This document shows, one piece after another, positions 25,360 through 39,249 of a DNA stretch of 64,000 nt. The DNA comes from Apostichopus japonicus (taxonomy: Eukaryota; Echinodermata; Holothuroidea; Aspidochirotida; Stichopodidae): NCBI RefSeq assembly GCF_037975245.1, contig NC_092569.1:16166001-16230000 (forward strand), in the 5' to 3' direction. The translations under genes and the position numbers were made by a program. The notes under the pieces were generated by a model that saw only the letters and a list, made by a program, of their open reading frames with translations, was not told the DNA's origin and did no database searches. The first letter of the stretch is position 1; each line of letters starts with the position of its first letter.

Positions 25360-28300
25360 CATTGTACAGTATGTGTACAGTAAACCTCTGAACATCTAAG
25401 ACAATATGACAGCAGTGATCAAATGGTTTCCTTTATTTCTTTCAGCTGGTCTTACTAAACAGTGTCCTTGAAGTTAAGGCCGACACTGACTTTCTTTTCA
25501 TCTTTTTATTTGTGTAATCGTGATATCGACTTGTGTCGGCTCTTCTCCTATATGACCGTTGAAAATGATGAAAACTTTTTATCAATTGGTGCCTGTCACA
25601 AAGACATACATACGCGTGGTCTGAGCATTCAGTGGTTCGAGAAGACGTGTGTAATACTCCATAGAAAGAGAAGCAATGTGATAGCCAGAGCAGATTACGT
25701 CAACAGGAAAGATAAAGGAAATCATCCCCTGTAAAATGGTATGCTAGCCAACAAGAATTATACAGATAAACAGATCAAGCTCATGTAGGATTTACAAGTT
25801 TTAAATTTATATGCAGTAGTTTTCTGTTTGAGAATAACCACTTTAGTGTCTTTCAAGTTACCTCTACAGTTTATCATTGCTGAAATATTGCAATAACATT
25901 AGCAGGATGTGTTTTGGATGGCTATATGTATGTATTTAGTTATATTCCAAAAATTGATGAAAATATTCAGCCGCACAGGAATACTTTTCTTTTCTCTTTA
26001 TTAAGTTAGGTCTACTAAATAATTACAATACATCTTGGATATTCTTCATCCTTTGTTTGTGAGTACACTGTATGTCTAAACATCCATACAGAAACCGTAC
26101 TATATGAACAAAGGAAAAGCACATAGCTGAAACATCATGCTTAAGGTTGCTAGTATTTCGTGGATAAAAGAAATGTTTAAAACTTTGGCATTGCACCTTC
26201 TCCTTACCCGAAAAATGTATTATAAACTGTAATTTTAAGTCGATGCTCATAAACAACAACTTTATAATAATGGATTTGATAAGACATGGATGTATACAAT
26301 CAAACAATATGTGCGTGAACCTTACGTCATATTAATTTAACAATAGGATATTGATGTTGCATGTGATCTATAAAAAGACTAATTGAACCTCAGATAAATA
26401 CCTCAATTGACGGCAAATCACCGATAAAGGCATTAAAGTCCCAGCTACATTCGATGTCGACGGTATACATATTTTTTTATTTCTTGGGGGGGGGGGTGAG
26501 GAGGGTAGGACGGGGATAAGGGAAGTAGGTTGGGGAATGGGGAATAGACGAATGTATACTGTAGTAAATGAACACATTCGATCGAAATCTTCCAATCGTC
26601 CAAAATTGTACGAAGCAAAGCTCATCGTCATGACTATGCGGTTATTTACTACTCAATTGTACCAAAATACGTTTGTCGAGTTAAGTATCGACGACTTTGT
26701 GTTATAATGTAATGCATAACTGGCCTGTAATAAGCTATTCGAGTCGTCAAAATGTTTGATATTAAAAACGCAGTAGCTGACTAACCCCATTCACTTTCAA
26801 ATACAGATGAAAAAGTGGGAAATTTGCAATACATTCATATTGGAGTTTTTTGACGTGTTCAATAGAACGATGGAAAAGTTTCTATGAGATTTTCTTAATT
26901 TTTAATCAGTTACCCCCCCCCCCCCCCCGCCTGCGTTCATTAGGTGAGCAGCAATATAAAATAAAAGTACCGCAGTATCTATCCCATAGTTAGAACTGTA
27001 TTTACATGTATGTCCATTGTTCTTTAATTGTCTAATGAATGATACTGACATGACACGCAAAGTGTAAAGGCATTCTGGCGTATGAGGACATGTAATTTTA
27101 TTGACTGAGGGCGCTGTCATATCTGGCCTAGTGTGTGTAATATGTACTGTTTACAGATCACTTAGTCAAAGCAATGAGCAGATCGGGTAGAAAGCTCACA
27201 CGCATTTTCACACACCTGTTGCATCTTGTATGGAAATGCGCTGGGTGATTGTCTAGTGAAAGGTTCCTTTTGTGCAATTTTGCCTACGAAAAAACAAGTG
27301 CTCTGTGAAAAACAAGTGCTTAAAACAGTTAGTCTAACTAGAATGTTCCAAAATATGTTTAAAAAGATCTCTTAGTTCATAGTTACTAATATAAATTATC
27401 AACTTACGGTACTGTTATGATCTGCAGTCAGTCAATGCATGTCAGTGCAAGTTTCGAGAAACTAGATAGGGTCGATATTATAGCGCCCTCTGTTAATTCT
27501 GGGCGTGGCTGGAGAGCTCAATTGAATTCTCAAATGATTATTGTATGCGATACTTTGCAGCTCTGATTTTTTTAGGGCGCTCTTCTCAAACAGTGATATT
27601 CTTACGGCGATACGAATTGCATTTGGTTTTTATTATCACTATATTGATAATTGTAACGTTGCAAACGTAATTAGAAAACGAAAGACCACTCAATATTCAT
27701 TTCAAACTCTGCAAATGGATTTTAACAAGAGCGATGACAACATGGTGTGAAATTAATATTTAATGTAATACACAAGTTTAATCATATGAAAGTAAATCAA
27801 TTGGCAAATGGCGGAAAGTAGTCGTGTTGCGGCGCATATAAAGCAATGAATCGTTAAAACCCTTTTGTAAGATAAATTACTTTCAATCAGTTTTGTTTTA
27901 AGCTAAGAACTAAGCTACCGGGAATTTTAGAGCTAAACTAAAATGGAATTTAAAACTTGTAAATTTGTCTATTGTTTTGCCAAATGTTATGACTATTAAA
28001 CAATCTTATGAATATGAAGGTCGAGTGACAATGTGACATTGTTTAGTTAGAGATGTAGGGTAAGGTGCAGTTAAACTCCTCCTCCTAACTATTGCTATTG
28101 TAATTGACTTTTGCTACACCTTCGGATGAATCCAAAAGCATTTTGCTGGATCGCTCTAGTTTATCCATTAAATTAAACAAGACTTCCAGATAATCAAATA
28201 ATGGAACTTCTAGTCACATATTTCTTTGGAAACCTTGAAGTATCTGTTAACAATATTGCATATTCACGAAACCGGCTCCCCTCCAAATTTACGAGATGTA

Positions 28301-29142
28301 TTGAATTGCCATCTCTACGCTAAATAACAAATCAAAAGATTCCCACAGTGACTTGGGTAGTGACTTGCATGGGACAGTGGTGAATCAACGATTCCACGAA
28401 GGAAGGGGTGATGCCCTGGTGTCAGCCGTCTCCAATTCAGGGATTTGGTTGTGTTTTTTAAATCAAAGAATGAACAATTTAGACGCCATTCATTCTGATA
28501 CACATTTAGACAATAAATAAATACAAGTAGTGCTAAATGCAAGTTTCTGCTAACAAATATTTCGTGTGATTTTGGAAAAAAAGGTGGGTGTACAGCCGTA
28601 TAGAAGTAGTTCAATTCTTCTCCAACTGAATGAGTTTATTGATACTTGGGCGGATAGTTATTTATTACTATTGTAGTAACACTTTAGTAAGAGGTATGGT
28701 AATTTAACAGTTACATTGACTATAACCTTTACGGGATCATGAATATGTTCACAGATTTATCAAAGTGACTATATATGTATATGAAAAGGGGGGGGGGGGA
28801 GGGGGGCATGCTGCTTTCAATTAAAAGTGCTAACAGTATAATCTTCGTCATCAGCTTACTGCTGTTTAAACATTCAATACACAAACACACACAGGACAAA
28901 GGATTTACTGTCAAGGTGGATAATTATTTGACATTTATTCTTCTTCAGTATTCGTCATTCGAAAATATTATCAAAAAGGAGTTATCGGTTTTGACAAAGA
29001 GGTATATTTATAGTTCTGAGTCAAGTGAAAGTATTCGTTCATTGTGTTAAAATTAAGATGAAAACTTTATTTTTCACGGGACTCTGTGACCCTGATGAAA
29101 CTTCATCTTTTTTGATTGGAGTTGTTGTCTGCGTCTGATGTA
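25360..29142. other. Intergenic spacer between the gene B upstream region and gene C
   Basis: No gene is supported. It follows the other spacers but differs in three ways: a segment at about 26.1-26.64 kb whose first part also occurs at 53.2-53.34 kb; an inserted MITE-like element (27107-27490); and a deletion at about 28634 that joins the middle of the spacer to the last G-rich block. Poly(G) at 26486-26496 and 28788-28806 and poly(C) at 26913-26928 are present. Confidence 0.55.
27107..27490. mobile_element. MITE-like element with GAGGGCGCT terminal inverted repeats
   Basis: GAGGGCGCT at 27107-27115 is matched in inverted orientation by AGCGCCCTC at 27482-27490, giving a 384-bp element without a coding frame. 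The related insertion in the next spacer has longer matching ends. The first spacer runs straight across the equivalent position without it, and the second lacks it with an imprecise junction. No clear target duplication can be read, and the superfamily is not recognised. Confidence 0.5.
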
Positions 29143-32100
29143 TTACACTGGACGTATCTTCATTTCTGCGTATTTTATGTGGTAACTACTCCCTGGAAGA
29201 TTATACCAGAAGATGCTTTTGTAATTAGTACTTCCCGCTGAGTAAAGTCCGTTTAAATTGGCATGATAATAATAAGAAGACTTGTGCCACCACGCTCCAT
29301 GATAATACTGGGCCATGTTTAAAGTACTGTGAAGGTCGTTGTCACTGTCGAATGTCGTAAAGGACATGTTCCTGCTGTATGCCATTCTATCATACGCTGT
29401 GAAAAGGAAACACGAGATGCAGATAAAACGCATGATCATATTAACAATAATATTTGGTTGTTTCCATACGGCATAAATTAAGAGAAGTTTCATAGTAGAA
29501 TCTGTGTAAGATTAATGAAATACTGTCACATTAAACAAACATTTTCTTTAAATTTGTAGTTATTTCTAAATAAATGTTGTTTACACCACTTATTAGTGCA
29601 TATTATTAAATGAAAACTGAATTAATAGTGCCTATTATTAGATGAAAACTGAATTAATATGAATTTTCTTTATTACATTTTTGTGTTTTTGTTCAAAATT
29701 ATTAGTACACCACGATACATGTTATTGCAAACTAACCATCTCTTTATGATAACACCCTTTCCAACGTCAATTAATACACACCATAAATACGAGACAAAAT
29801 GGCCCAATTTAAACCAGTTTGTTGTCAAGTATCCAATTTTCACATCACACTTTATGGATTATTTTTTGTATTTCATGACACAGACTATATCTATGTTAAC
29901 AAATATATCGTTGCTACGACAATGTTACCGGTATGTTGGAATCGTAAAAGACAAAAATCAATAGTTATTATGAAGAACATTATTTTTTCATCAATGGTTT
30001 TATTTACCAAATTATTGGATCATTGTGTTAAAAGTCTATAAAGATTTCTACTCTGTTATTATTTTCTTTTCTTGATGTTGCCAGTTGAACGGAGGTGATG
30101 TCTTTTTTATTATTATAGAGGATGAAGAAAACTTATGGGATGATGGGCAGATGACAAGGAAGTTGGAATAGGTTTGTTGTTATAAATTACAAGGCCTTCT
30201 GTCACTGTAGGTATATGTATCAACCTGAGTTCATTTAAGGTATATCTTTCAACCTGAGTTCATTTAAGGTATATGTATCAACCTGAGTTCTTTTAAGGAG
30301 CCCATTAATCATGGATTCCAAATACAATTTCACCTGACCAGCTTTCTTTCGATTTGATTACAAACATTCTACTATTTGAATTAAAATACAGTCAGTATTT
30401 GACTATGCTTCAGCTCCCGATGTTATCGTTTGTCACACATGAGTATACTTTCTTAATTTCACATTCGGACACAATCAATAAACCAAATATAAAGAAGATT
30501 AATGGATATTCTAAAGACAGTATTCTCAGTCTGATAGCGTTGACGTGATGGATTCGTCTGGTGTTTTAATAACAACAGAAGTGGATTAACGGGCATTGCC
30601 CGGGAGGTGTGCAAGGTATCGTTTTATGCAGATTTATGCAATGTTATTGTAAAAATGTTAATGAGATCATAATTATTAATATCGTTTTTGAGCTGATCAT
30701 TTCTAACATGTCTGCGTATATGCTACATATTTAATGAATAATTACAAACAGCTAATGAACTGACGATTCTAATTACACGGGTTAATTTGACGACAAATGT
30801 TAGACAGGGAGGTAACGGATCAAGGTAATTATGCATAATTTGGTAGAGGCGTTCATAATTTCCTTACTAATATTCAGTCCTTTATTTATTTTTTTTTATT
30901 ATTTTTTTGAAGGTTTTGATGCTGACAAGAAGAATCAACGAGGTTTTATATTTGCGTACCTGTTGTGCTGGAGCTGTCGTATTCTCCAAGGCCAACTAAA
31001 CGATATTTAGTCTCTTCATCGCTGATCCTAAACAGGTCGTACTTCGCAAAATAGGGATCTCCATTCACGTTGTTTAAATCTATGCGAAGCATGTAATCCT
31101 TTTGGTTAGTTAAGAGTGATATTTTATCGTTGCCAAGCCAAAATTCCCTTTTCAGGAAACCAAAGCCATCTCGGTATTCTTCCCAGTCTCTGTAAAATTC
31201 TACGGAACCGTCGACCCGGCGCTGTAAGACCTGGTTTAGTTTCAAAACAAAAACATGTCATATTTGGTTTTGAAATATATAACAATGTGAACGATTAACG
31301 TTAGAGGGTACGATGTATTAGACCGAGTGTAGTTAGTGTTTTAATGGTGCGTCTAACGTTGAACAGATGCGGTAGCCTGTGCGCCCTTTGAATTCTTCTT
31401 TTTCTAATGGAATACATTAGTATCATACAATTTTTGCCCACATTGGGAACAGGCATGTAGCTGTCGAAACATTTTGAGGTTTTGAATCTTTCTCGCTATG
31501 AGAGAAAACAATCATACTTAGGATTATTATATGTTCTCGGGAAGTTATGGTTAGCGTTATTAGAAATTCATATTTAATACGGTAAATTTGACACTAAATA
31601 ACGTTTTCCTTTGAATTAAATCAAACTGAAAGATGTGAATAAATAATGTATGCCTTGTCGAACGAATCAGCACCTGTAACACACATAATCTGTATAAAGG
31701 TAACGCTTTTTACAGAACCAACAAAAAGGAAGCACGCTAAATATAAATTAGTTAAGGGTAATATTATGTATGTTCTTACCGTCCAGCCTCCTCCGTCAAT
31801 TGAGTTATTACAGTAAACTTGAAAAGGTTCATTGGCTCCATCTGGCTTAATCAGATAAATTCCAGATTCAGAGGAACTCCCTTCACATTGGTCGTAAACT
31901 TCTTTACAATCTCGAGGATATTCTGGCTCTTGGTAGAAAAAGTAGGAGGAGTCTGAAGGAATGAAAAGGAAAAACTTGTAAGAAATGAATGCGATCAACT
32001 TTAAAGAGAACTACCAAACTCGGCGTCCCGTTTACCGGTCTATCGATCAAACTGAGAATTACGATTTGCACAAAACAAAAATGTTTTTCAAAATATAAAA

Positions 32101-35100
32101 CATAAACCTTCCATACATTTTCTTGCTTGGAAGAACACTATTGAACAAAACATTGTAAAATCGTAAAAACAACAAATATACAGAATTTTTTTAAGTTAAG
32201 TAACAGAATACACCCCTTTCCCCTCCCACCGCAAGAAGAAAATCCTGATAAGACTGGTAAATATGTCTATTTAATTTAGAACGACAAGTGTTGGCCCTCT
32301 TTTTACCGCCGCGACAAATATTAATGGCTTCCAGTATTTTTTTTTTTTACTTTTCAGACAGTGTTAAAAGCCTGTTGCTTTTCGATTTTGAGATATGTTA
32401 GCTTTTTTTCACCAAATTATAAAAACCAGAGTACGCCTTTCAGTGAAGATATAATTATGACTTAAAGTAGTAGGTTTTGGTTTATATATAATTACCACAT
32501 AAAGAAACGTATATGTATTACCGCGTATTAACCAAAATATGTGAAGACCACAAAAGCAGAAACCACTAAATTGTCACTCAATATCATAAATATGACTGAT
32601 CGATTGAGTCTCTGTAAAACTGTTTTTGATGATAATACTTTTAAAAGCGGTACTAAATATTAAGTGAGATGAATACTATATATGTATGTATTTACCGATG
32701 GGTATCTCTATGATAATAGTTTACTAGGGCTGAAACCCAAATTAAAAATGAAAATGAAGTAAACTTTAATTCAAAATTTTAAATGAAGTAATATAATTTA
32801 AAAAATCCTAATCAATTCTAGTAGCTATGTTTGTTTAAGATTAATCGACAAATGTTGGCCTACTTTTAGATTACCGCGAAAACTTTAACAGTCTCTCAGT
32901 ATTTTTACTATCAGATGTTTCCAGCTAGCTTTAAAAGCGGGTCAACTTTCGTTTTACAGTATTTCTTGTAACCAAATTAAATAATGTATAGTTAATCTTT
33001 ATGTGAAGAAAGCATTTTAAACATATCAACCAGTCCATGATGATATAAGGTAGTAGGTATTGGTGTATATTTTATAACCATATCACGAAACGGAAGTATA
33101 GCAGCATACGACACAAATATATGTCAAAAAAGCAAAAATCACAATAATTGTTTTTCGAAATCAATGATATAGATGATTAATGAAGTTAAATAGATCTTAT
33201 ATATTAATGGGTACCTATAAATTGAAAAAAAAAATACATTAATACTTGTAATGTCCTTCTTTAGAACTCGTTGTTTTTGTTTTGTTAAAGATTTATGTAA
33301 AAATCATTGGAATAGTAAAGAAAATATGAATAACAATGATACATTTCTCTTACCTCCAGTGCTTCTTTTGTTCCTTCCAGAATTTTCCCGTCCAACATTC
33401 TAAAATGGAGATATGAAAATTGAAATATAAATTCAACAAAGTCACTTAAAGGACATTCCGATAGGCGTGTGAGGGACTCGTTTTTAAAGCGTACTTACCG
33501 CCGAAATCAATTCAGTTCCAAAGCATTTTTAAGTTGCTGCTAATCTTTTGTTAAAGTCCAATGAATTGAAAACAGAGATCATGAACTATGCCACCATAAG
33601 GTCATCTAAATTTCACTGATATAGAGGCATTTACTTTGACCTCACTCTTGTGACAATGTTTCTGTATTATTTATATTAAGATCTCTTTGTTTTACTCAAA
33701 TATTAGCTCTTTGTGGGAAACATTACGGGAAATCAAGAGACACTATTCCAACACTCTATTCCAACACAGTATAACTATTCAGTTTAAAACGTACATAGAA
33801 TTTTCGTTAAGCCGTGACATATTTTAATGAAAACAAAATGTGTTTCTATTCGATACTGTGTTGTCGTTGTGTTTACTTCTTGGCATGTTGTTTGAAGACA
33901 AACTTTTTACAATTGTTTTCGAAACTATTAAGATGACAGAATGACTTAAGAAACAAGTTACACACTCAACGTTATTGTTGTCCTGTTTCCCGCCCTTATA
34001 TTGAATAACCTAGATAAAACAATAATATGTGGCGATGAATTTTCGCGACATGAAGTGAGAAAGTAATATGATTCGTTCTGGACGTTCACAATTTTCTTAA
34101 AATATATCTCATATTAATGGTCATGTTGTGTTTGTGTAGTAAAGGGAAATACGACTATAGCAGTGCTTACTTGAATTAATTATCGTTTAGTAAGAAATTA
34201 AGGATTAATGAAAATATTGCGAATTGACTTTCATGTACATACAAATGCGTCTCGAATTATCCTAGTTAAATGAGTCGCTTTCGTATCTCTGAGCCATTTC
34301 TGCATTTTGTCATGTGACCTTGTTTTTTTAAATTATTTTTTTCAGAATAAGCTGAATGAATAGCCCAGCTTCAACTTGAAACATAATTTACATTTATAAG
34401 AAAGTTTAGAGATTTATCTAAAATAGTACTAAGTACGGAGGTACTCTCACCGTTTCTTCCCTTCAATGTTATGTTTGCTTAGTAAGTTCTACCAGTTTGA
34501 CCTTATGGCACATATGATGTATTTGTTAGTAATAATCTAGAATACTTATTAAAAATTCCTTCATAAACTTATACAACATATTTTAATTTGCTACAATTAA
34601 AGCTATATGGAATGCATCATATTAATCAATGTTGGTTTGAGAAATTGGTAAACTTCAACGCACTGATCTTGACAACATTTTATCATCAATTGTGATTTCG
34701 CTTTCTGTGTTGTTCAAAAATTGAAATGGACTCCTTACTTCCCACTCCATTTCTTTTCAAATGTTTCCAAAGATAAATCCTTTTTTGACTCTTTTATATA
34801 AAAATGATTCCTTAACATAAACTAGCAGCGTTTCTCCATTAGAATCACTAATACAAATCCTAATCTAATCTAATAATTCTTGGAAAGACATATTTATTTA
34901 AGAGATATTTTACAGGCCTTTATGACTACATACGATGCAACAATGTTATTAAGCCTATACGCTAATATGCTATTTTAATCAGTCTCATTCATAACAAATT
35001 GTTCAGTTTTCCTTTGAAGTAATACGGCGTACTTTTGACGTTCGTATTAAACACTACATTAGATTAAGTCAAAAAGTGATTCTTGTCATTTGTTTAAATT

Positions 35101-37391
35101 GTTATTACAATATTTTGATATTCCATCGCTATGTCCTCGATGTCATGCCAAGGAAAACATGCTCTAAGAACACGGAAGAGAAAATTGTATTCTTTCTTTT
35201 TACGTAAAAATATGAGTCTCTCGGTAGAATAAATAAACTTCAGTAGTGCGTATCCCGATTAGATATTTACAATATTGTTAAATTTCGTTATTTAGTTTTA
35301 TTTACAGAGTTAAAAAAGCCGAAGCAACTTTATTCTCTCCTTGTTATGTTGGTCTGTGTTGATGGTAGGTTTAAGTAATGAAATATATGACTAAAGTAAT
35401 TTAAAGTTATTGTTTAATATTATGTACTCGTACTTGGTAGATTCACATCGAATACAATCGATTCAATATTTACATCAAGTGTTTGTGATTTATGAGTAGA
35501 ATTTATGAGTTTAAGGCATCGTTCCACAATATCTAATATGAATATAAAGACGTTTTAAGTTTGATTGATTGCTCTGAGTTTCTGTACAGTACACTACATC
35601 CTATAATTCACCTTCGTTCAGATGAAATGTCAAATATGAATAATTAAACTATGTTTGTGCTATAATATAGAAATACTAGATTCGGCAGCAAAATGTCAAG
35701 AGCGTTAACATTTGTTAAAATTGATAATTAATGCTTTCCTAAGTAATTCACAGTAAGTTGTAGACTGACATTTAAGTATCTGGTTTTATCTACTTTGATT
35801 TCTTTCATCGATTTCTTAATCAGGTTACTTGTTACTTTGAAAGGTATAATTGAAAACATATTTGTCAAATGTATATATTTCTTGGCTCAAAGAAGGAGAA
35901 TGTCCATCCCAGAATATCAGCATTTAAAGGTTAAGATCCGATTACTGGTAAAAGCAACATTTATCGTAAACGTGTATGTAATATTCGATACAAATATCGT
36001 CCAACTGAATATCTAATACATATCCAATGGATTGGAAAAAAAATATTTATTTGAGAGAGATTATAAAGGCCTTTATCTTTAAACAAAATAAACACGGTAT
36101 GATTTCAGAGGCTTTGAAAGAAATTCTATCAAGATTTCCTTGATGAGATGTGAAGGAAGGAACGCGCTCAAAACACAAGAGAAAACAAACTACGGTGTCG
36201 ATTGATATAAACAATGAGTCTCGCGGTAGAATAAATATATTTCTATAATAGTGGGTATCCTGAGTAGATATTCACAATTGCCAAATCGTTGCTTTGTTCA
36301 TTTACTCAGTTAAACAAGTTAAAACAACTTTCATCTTTATTTGTCTACTTTTGATCTGCTTTAGTCTTAAATGTAATTAACGGAATATCTATTTGACATT
36401 TGAAAGTATTGGATATTATTTTCTTGATATATAGAAAATAATCGTTTGAATATTTCCAGCAACTTAAGTTTTTATCATTTATGAGTATTTTTTTTATGTA
36501 AGACATCATTAAACCATTTATTCTAACTTACCTAATCCGTTAATAAGAAAATTTTAAGTTTTAGCTTCAAATATTTGCAATTATTGTTTCAAGGCATTAA
36601 GTTATTGGTATTGCACTGTACCATGTATCTAGCAAGTCACCTTTCTTCATGTATTTTTTTAAATATATATTTGAATTGCCAAAAATGGATAATGGAACTA
36701 TGTTTGTACTAAAGGATTGAGGTACTAGCTTGGAAGCAAGTTAAAGATAGCTAAAAGGAAAATTTTGAATTAATTCTTTGTGAAGGAATCCACATTTATA
36801 TCCTTACATATGATAATTATTTTCACGTTTTTTGTTATCGATAATTGTTATAGTTTATTTGCTATGTTGGAAGATATAATTAAATACCCGTTTGAAACGT
36901 GATCGTTTCCACGATATATCGGCAAGTCATTGTCTATTTTAAATTGCTTATTGTATTCGTTAGAGTAAAAAGAAATCTTATCGTTGTTTTAAGAACATAA
37001 CTAATATGTGAACCCCTTTTCAAACCCATCTCTATTTATGATATGGTTATTAATAAAACTTCTTATATTTTATTGCGCACATGAGATAATTCACAGTGAG
37101 CATTCTAGATTGTTTTTTAATTCGTACATTAAGTACAATATACCAATATTTTACAAACAGACAAAATCATCAATGGAACACCGACAATAAACTCAAACAG
37201 CATGGTAAAGAGAAACTTGAAAAATCATATTTAGTTAAAAAAATAATTGAGCTAGAAATTCATTGGTCACAATTAAATATTCAACTTCAACTTGAATTTG
37301 ATAAAAGATAAAAGAAACTTACGGTTTCTGCCCGAAAAGCTGGAAGTTGAGAGAAGAGTCCCAAAACACAAAATGTTAGAATGAACTGCAT
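29143..37391 (-). CDS. FReD gene C: secreted fibrinogen-related protein, five exons, 270 aa
   Basis: Coding exons are 37323-37391, 33354-33399, 31780-31952, 30960-31230 and 29143-29396. Exon 5 is 254 nt, one codon longer than in A and B, the extra residue lying in the loop before NLNG. Exon 4 begins VLQRRVDG and has DWEEYRDG where the others have VFQRR and DWDDY. The signal peptide ends AFRAET rather than AFQAET. Exon 5 has no cysteine (QYYHGAWWHKSSYYYHANLNG region) and carries FDSDND at the calcium-loop position. The RNKR site and the exon 3 sequence match gene A. A good AATAAA signal lies at 29066-29071, about 70 nt past the stop. All splice sites are GT-AG and no break is seen. Family role (soluble lectin, calcium-stabilised pocket) is inferred. 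Confidence 0.9.
30210..30296. repeat. 29-bp minisatellite, three copies, intron 4 of gene C
   Basis: Copies at 30210-30238, 30239-30267 and 30268-30296, each with GTATAT followed by CAACCTGAGTTC and ending TTTAA. The equivalent places in A (about 4513-4575) and B (about 17960-18020) have two less perfect copies. Confidence 0.85.
34840..36240. repeat. Diverged internal duplication within intron 1 of gene C
   Basis: Two segments share the same succession of phrases: a TATTTATTT-GAGAGAT-like stretch followed by AAAGGCCTTTAT or ACAGGCCTTTAT, then a 'gatg(a/t)(g/c)atg...aagga' stretch and 'gagtctc(t/g)cggtagaataaat'. They lie at about 34870-35235 and 36020-36235. The same pair can be followed in D. 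Gene B lacks the stretch between them, which explains its shorter intron. Confidence 0.45.
36894..36909. promoter_or_regulatory. Intron 1 inverted repeat GAAACG-N4-CGTTTC (gene C copy)
   Basis: A perfect 6-bp inverted repeat with a TGAT spacer inside the best-conserved part of intron 1. Identical sites are at 10655-10670 (A) and 23006-23021 (B). In D (50172-50187) the right arm gains one T. Position in the first intron suggests an enhancer element; the binding factor is unknown. Confidence 0.4.
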
Positions 37392-37498
37392 CTTGACGAT
37401 TTTTTCTGGTCTTAACGATCACAAATCTCAAGAAGGAATGAAGTAAACTTTCTGGCAGCGAACCAGTTCAACCACTTTCTGAGCTTACCCTGTGTACT

Positions 37499-37554
37499 AT
37501 GACGTGGTTGTTGACACGTGTCACCGAAGAGCTGATTAACCATTTACCTTTATA
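37499..37554 (-). promoter_or_regulatory. Core promoter of gene C
   Basis: TATAAAGG on the minus strand at 37547-37554 and palindrome TGACACGTGTCA at 37512-37523, with TGACGT next to it. The start codon is at 37391. The TATA box differs from A, B and D by one base (TATAAAGG against TATAAATG). Confidence 0.65.
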
Positions 37555-38388
37555 CATTTGTTATAACCTGGATGATCACGTAAATAATAACACAAGCTAA
37601 CAGTTTTTCTATTGTCCCTTAAAGAATAAAACTTATGACAATTACTATTAGTCCAATTTTATAGCTTTAATTGTATAGAGGTAATGCGATGTTGCTTAAA
37701 TGGTCACATCAGTTACAATACATTCATATGCAATCTCAAACCAATTCAAAATATCTCTTTCGATAACACAAATTATATGGCATATATATTAAATTTAGCT
37801 TTTTAACCTTTCACCTATAAGTACCTCCGTTAGATCGAATCCTAACGTACTACTTTCAATGAACTGAATTTCGTCTCCTGTAGCTTACTATGAACAGTTA
37901 AATAATGTTAAGGAAACTGCTTTAAAGCCCCTTAAGCCGTGCCAAAAATTCAAATATATATCTACAATCAAGAGGTTACCATTTAACAGTATCAAACCTC
38001 CATATCTAGGAAAACACGAGTTTTTTATTAATGAAATCCCACCCATGCTCTCTGCAAGTTACCATGTTTTTTGTGAAATTTCCCAGGATGCAACGTTTGC
38101 ATGACGTCACACATGTGCCTCGGCAGAGTTAGACTTGCCGCTATGCAGATTCTCTCGTAGAACCGCTCCACACAAAACCACGCTCGCGTACGGTATATGC
38201 TGAAACTACTAAACTATCATTAATTTTTAAATTATTACAACGGTTGAACTGGACTTTATTATCCAGAAATCTAAAGAAAAATAACTTAGTCATCATGTAG
38301 CCATCCTGCGTTCGATTTTGAGTAATGTACACAGACGACATGTAGCCTAGGCCTAAACAGTGTATCGTCCAATGTCCACAATCGTAGT

Positions 38389-38440
38389 TCGAGTAACAAG
38401 TATAGTTACTATATAACTTAGTCATAGTAACACTACTCGA
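38389..38440. other. Two-stage hairpin upstream of gene C
   Basis: An outer pair TCGAGTA (38389-38395) with TACTCGA (38434-38440) encloses an inner pair GTTACTAT (38405-38412) with ATAGTAAC (38424-38431). Copies upstream of A, B and D keep most of the pairing; in A the inner arm grows to 10 bp (GTTACTATAT with ATATAGTAAC). Confidence 0.5.
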
Positions 38441-39249
38441 CATACTGTGACTGCGATCATCACTTCGTCGATGAAAAGTATCGTTCATTCGAGCAATTCG
38501 ACATGACTGAGGCCCACATTATCCCATATGACTATTGCGTAGAACTGACTCCATCACCCCGACATAAGATGCGACACAAAAATAGTAATTCCAGAAGAAA
38601 TTGATTGAGCCGTAGTTTAAAATTCGAAAGCAAACAATGACAATCACTGTGCGTCTGTGTTGACAGTCATCTTGCAAAATACCAATTTACGCAAATTTAT
38701 TTATAAACGACATTTAGCGTACGTATGCATCTATCCTTCAAAATTGGTTAAATATTTTACATTTACCTGAATTCTGAAGATGTTTTACACTTTTTAATTA
38801 ATATCCTAAAGTCTTACAAGTTGTGTAAAAATTAACTATGTTAATATCATTTGAGTTGGCAACACATTTTCAGGAACTATCACATGTGCATTTATGACGT
38901 CGTATACAGCTGATTGTCCGCCTCCCTTTTCTCCAATATGGAAGAAAAGGGCGGATAAGGGGATAATGGCCGGGAATTTTTTTTTTTTCATTCCATGAAG
39001 TCGTAAAAGAGTAACATGATAAAGGTCATTATTGTTGGCGTAAATATGTATACTGAAAGTATGTGAAGAGTCAATCAGGCAGTATTGCTCCCCATTAAGG
39101 TTAGTTTATACAAGGAGAAGGATTTGTGTTTTTATAGTGTCTTTGTGAAGTTACCCTTACTACCAACATGTTAGAAAGGCAATGGAAGGGAGTTCTTTTA
39201 ATGAATGGAATTTATGACGTAAGACGACATCAATCATATCATACATTGT

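Noticed and set aside
25462-25734. 90-codon plus-strand open frame in the B-C spacer
   Set aside because: The matching spacers at 100-360, 13.1-13.35, 39.36-39.6 and 52.6-52.8 kb carry indels and stops in this frame, and no family is recognised.
26913-26928. Poly(C) and poly(G) runs as CRISPR or telomere-like arrays
   Set aside because: They are homopolymers without spacers or a repeat unit. No CRISPR structure was seen in the window.
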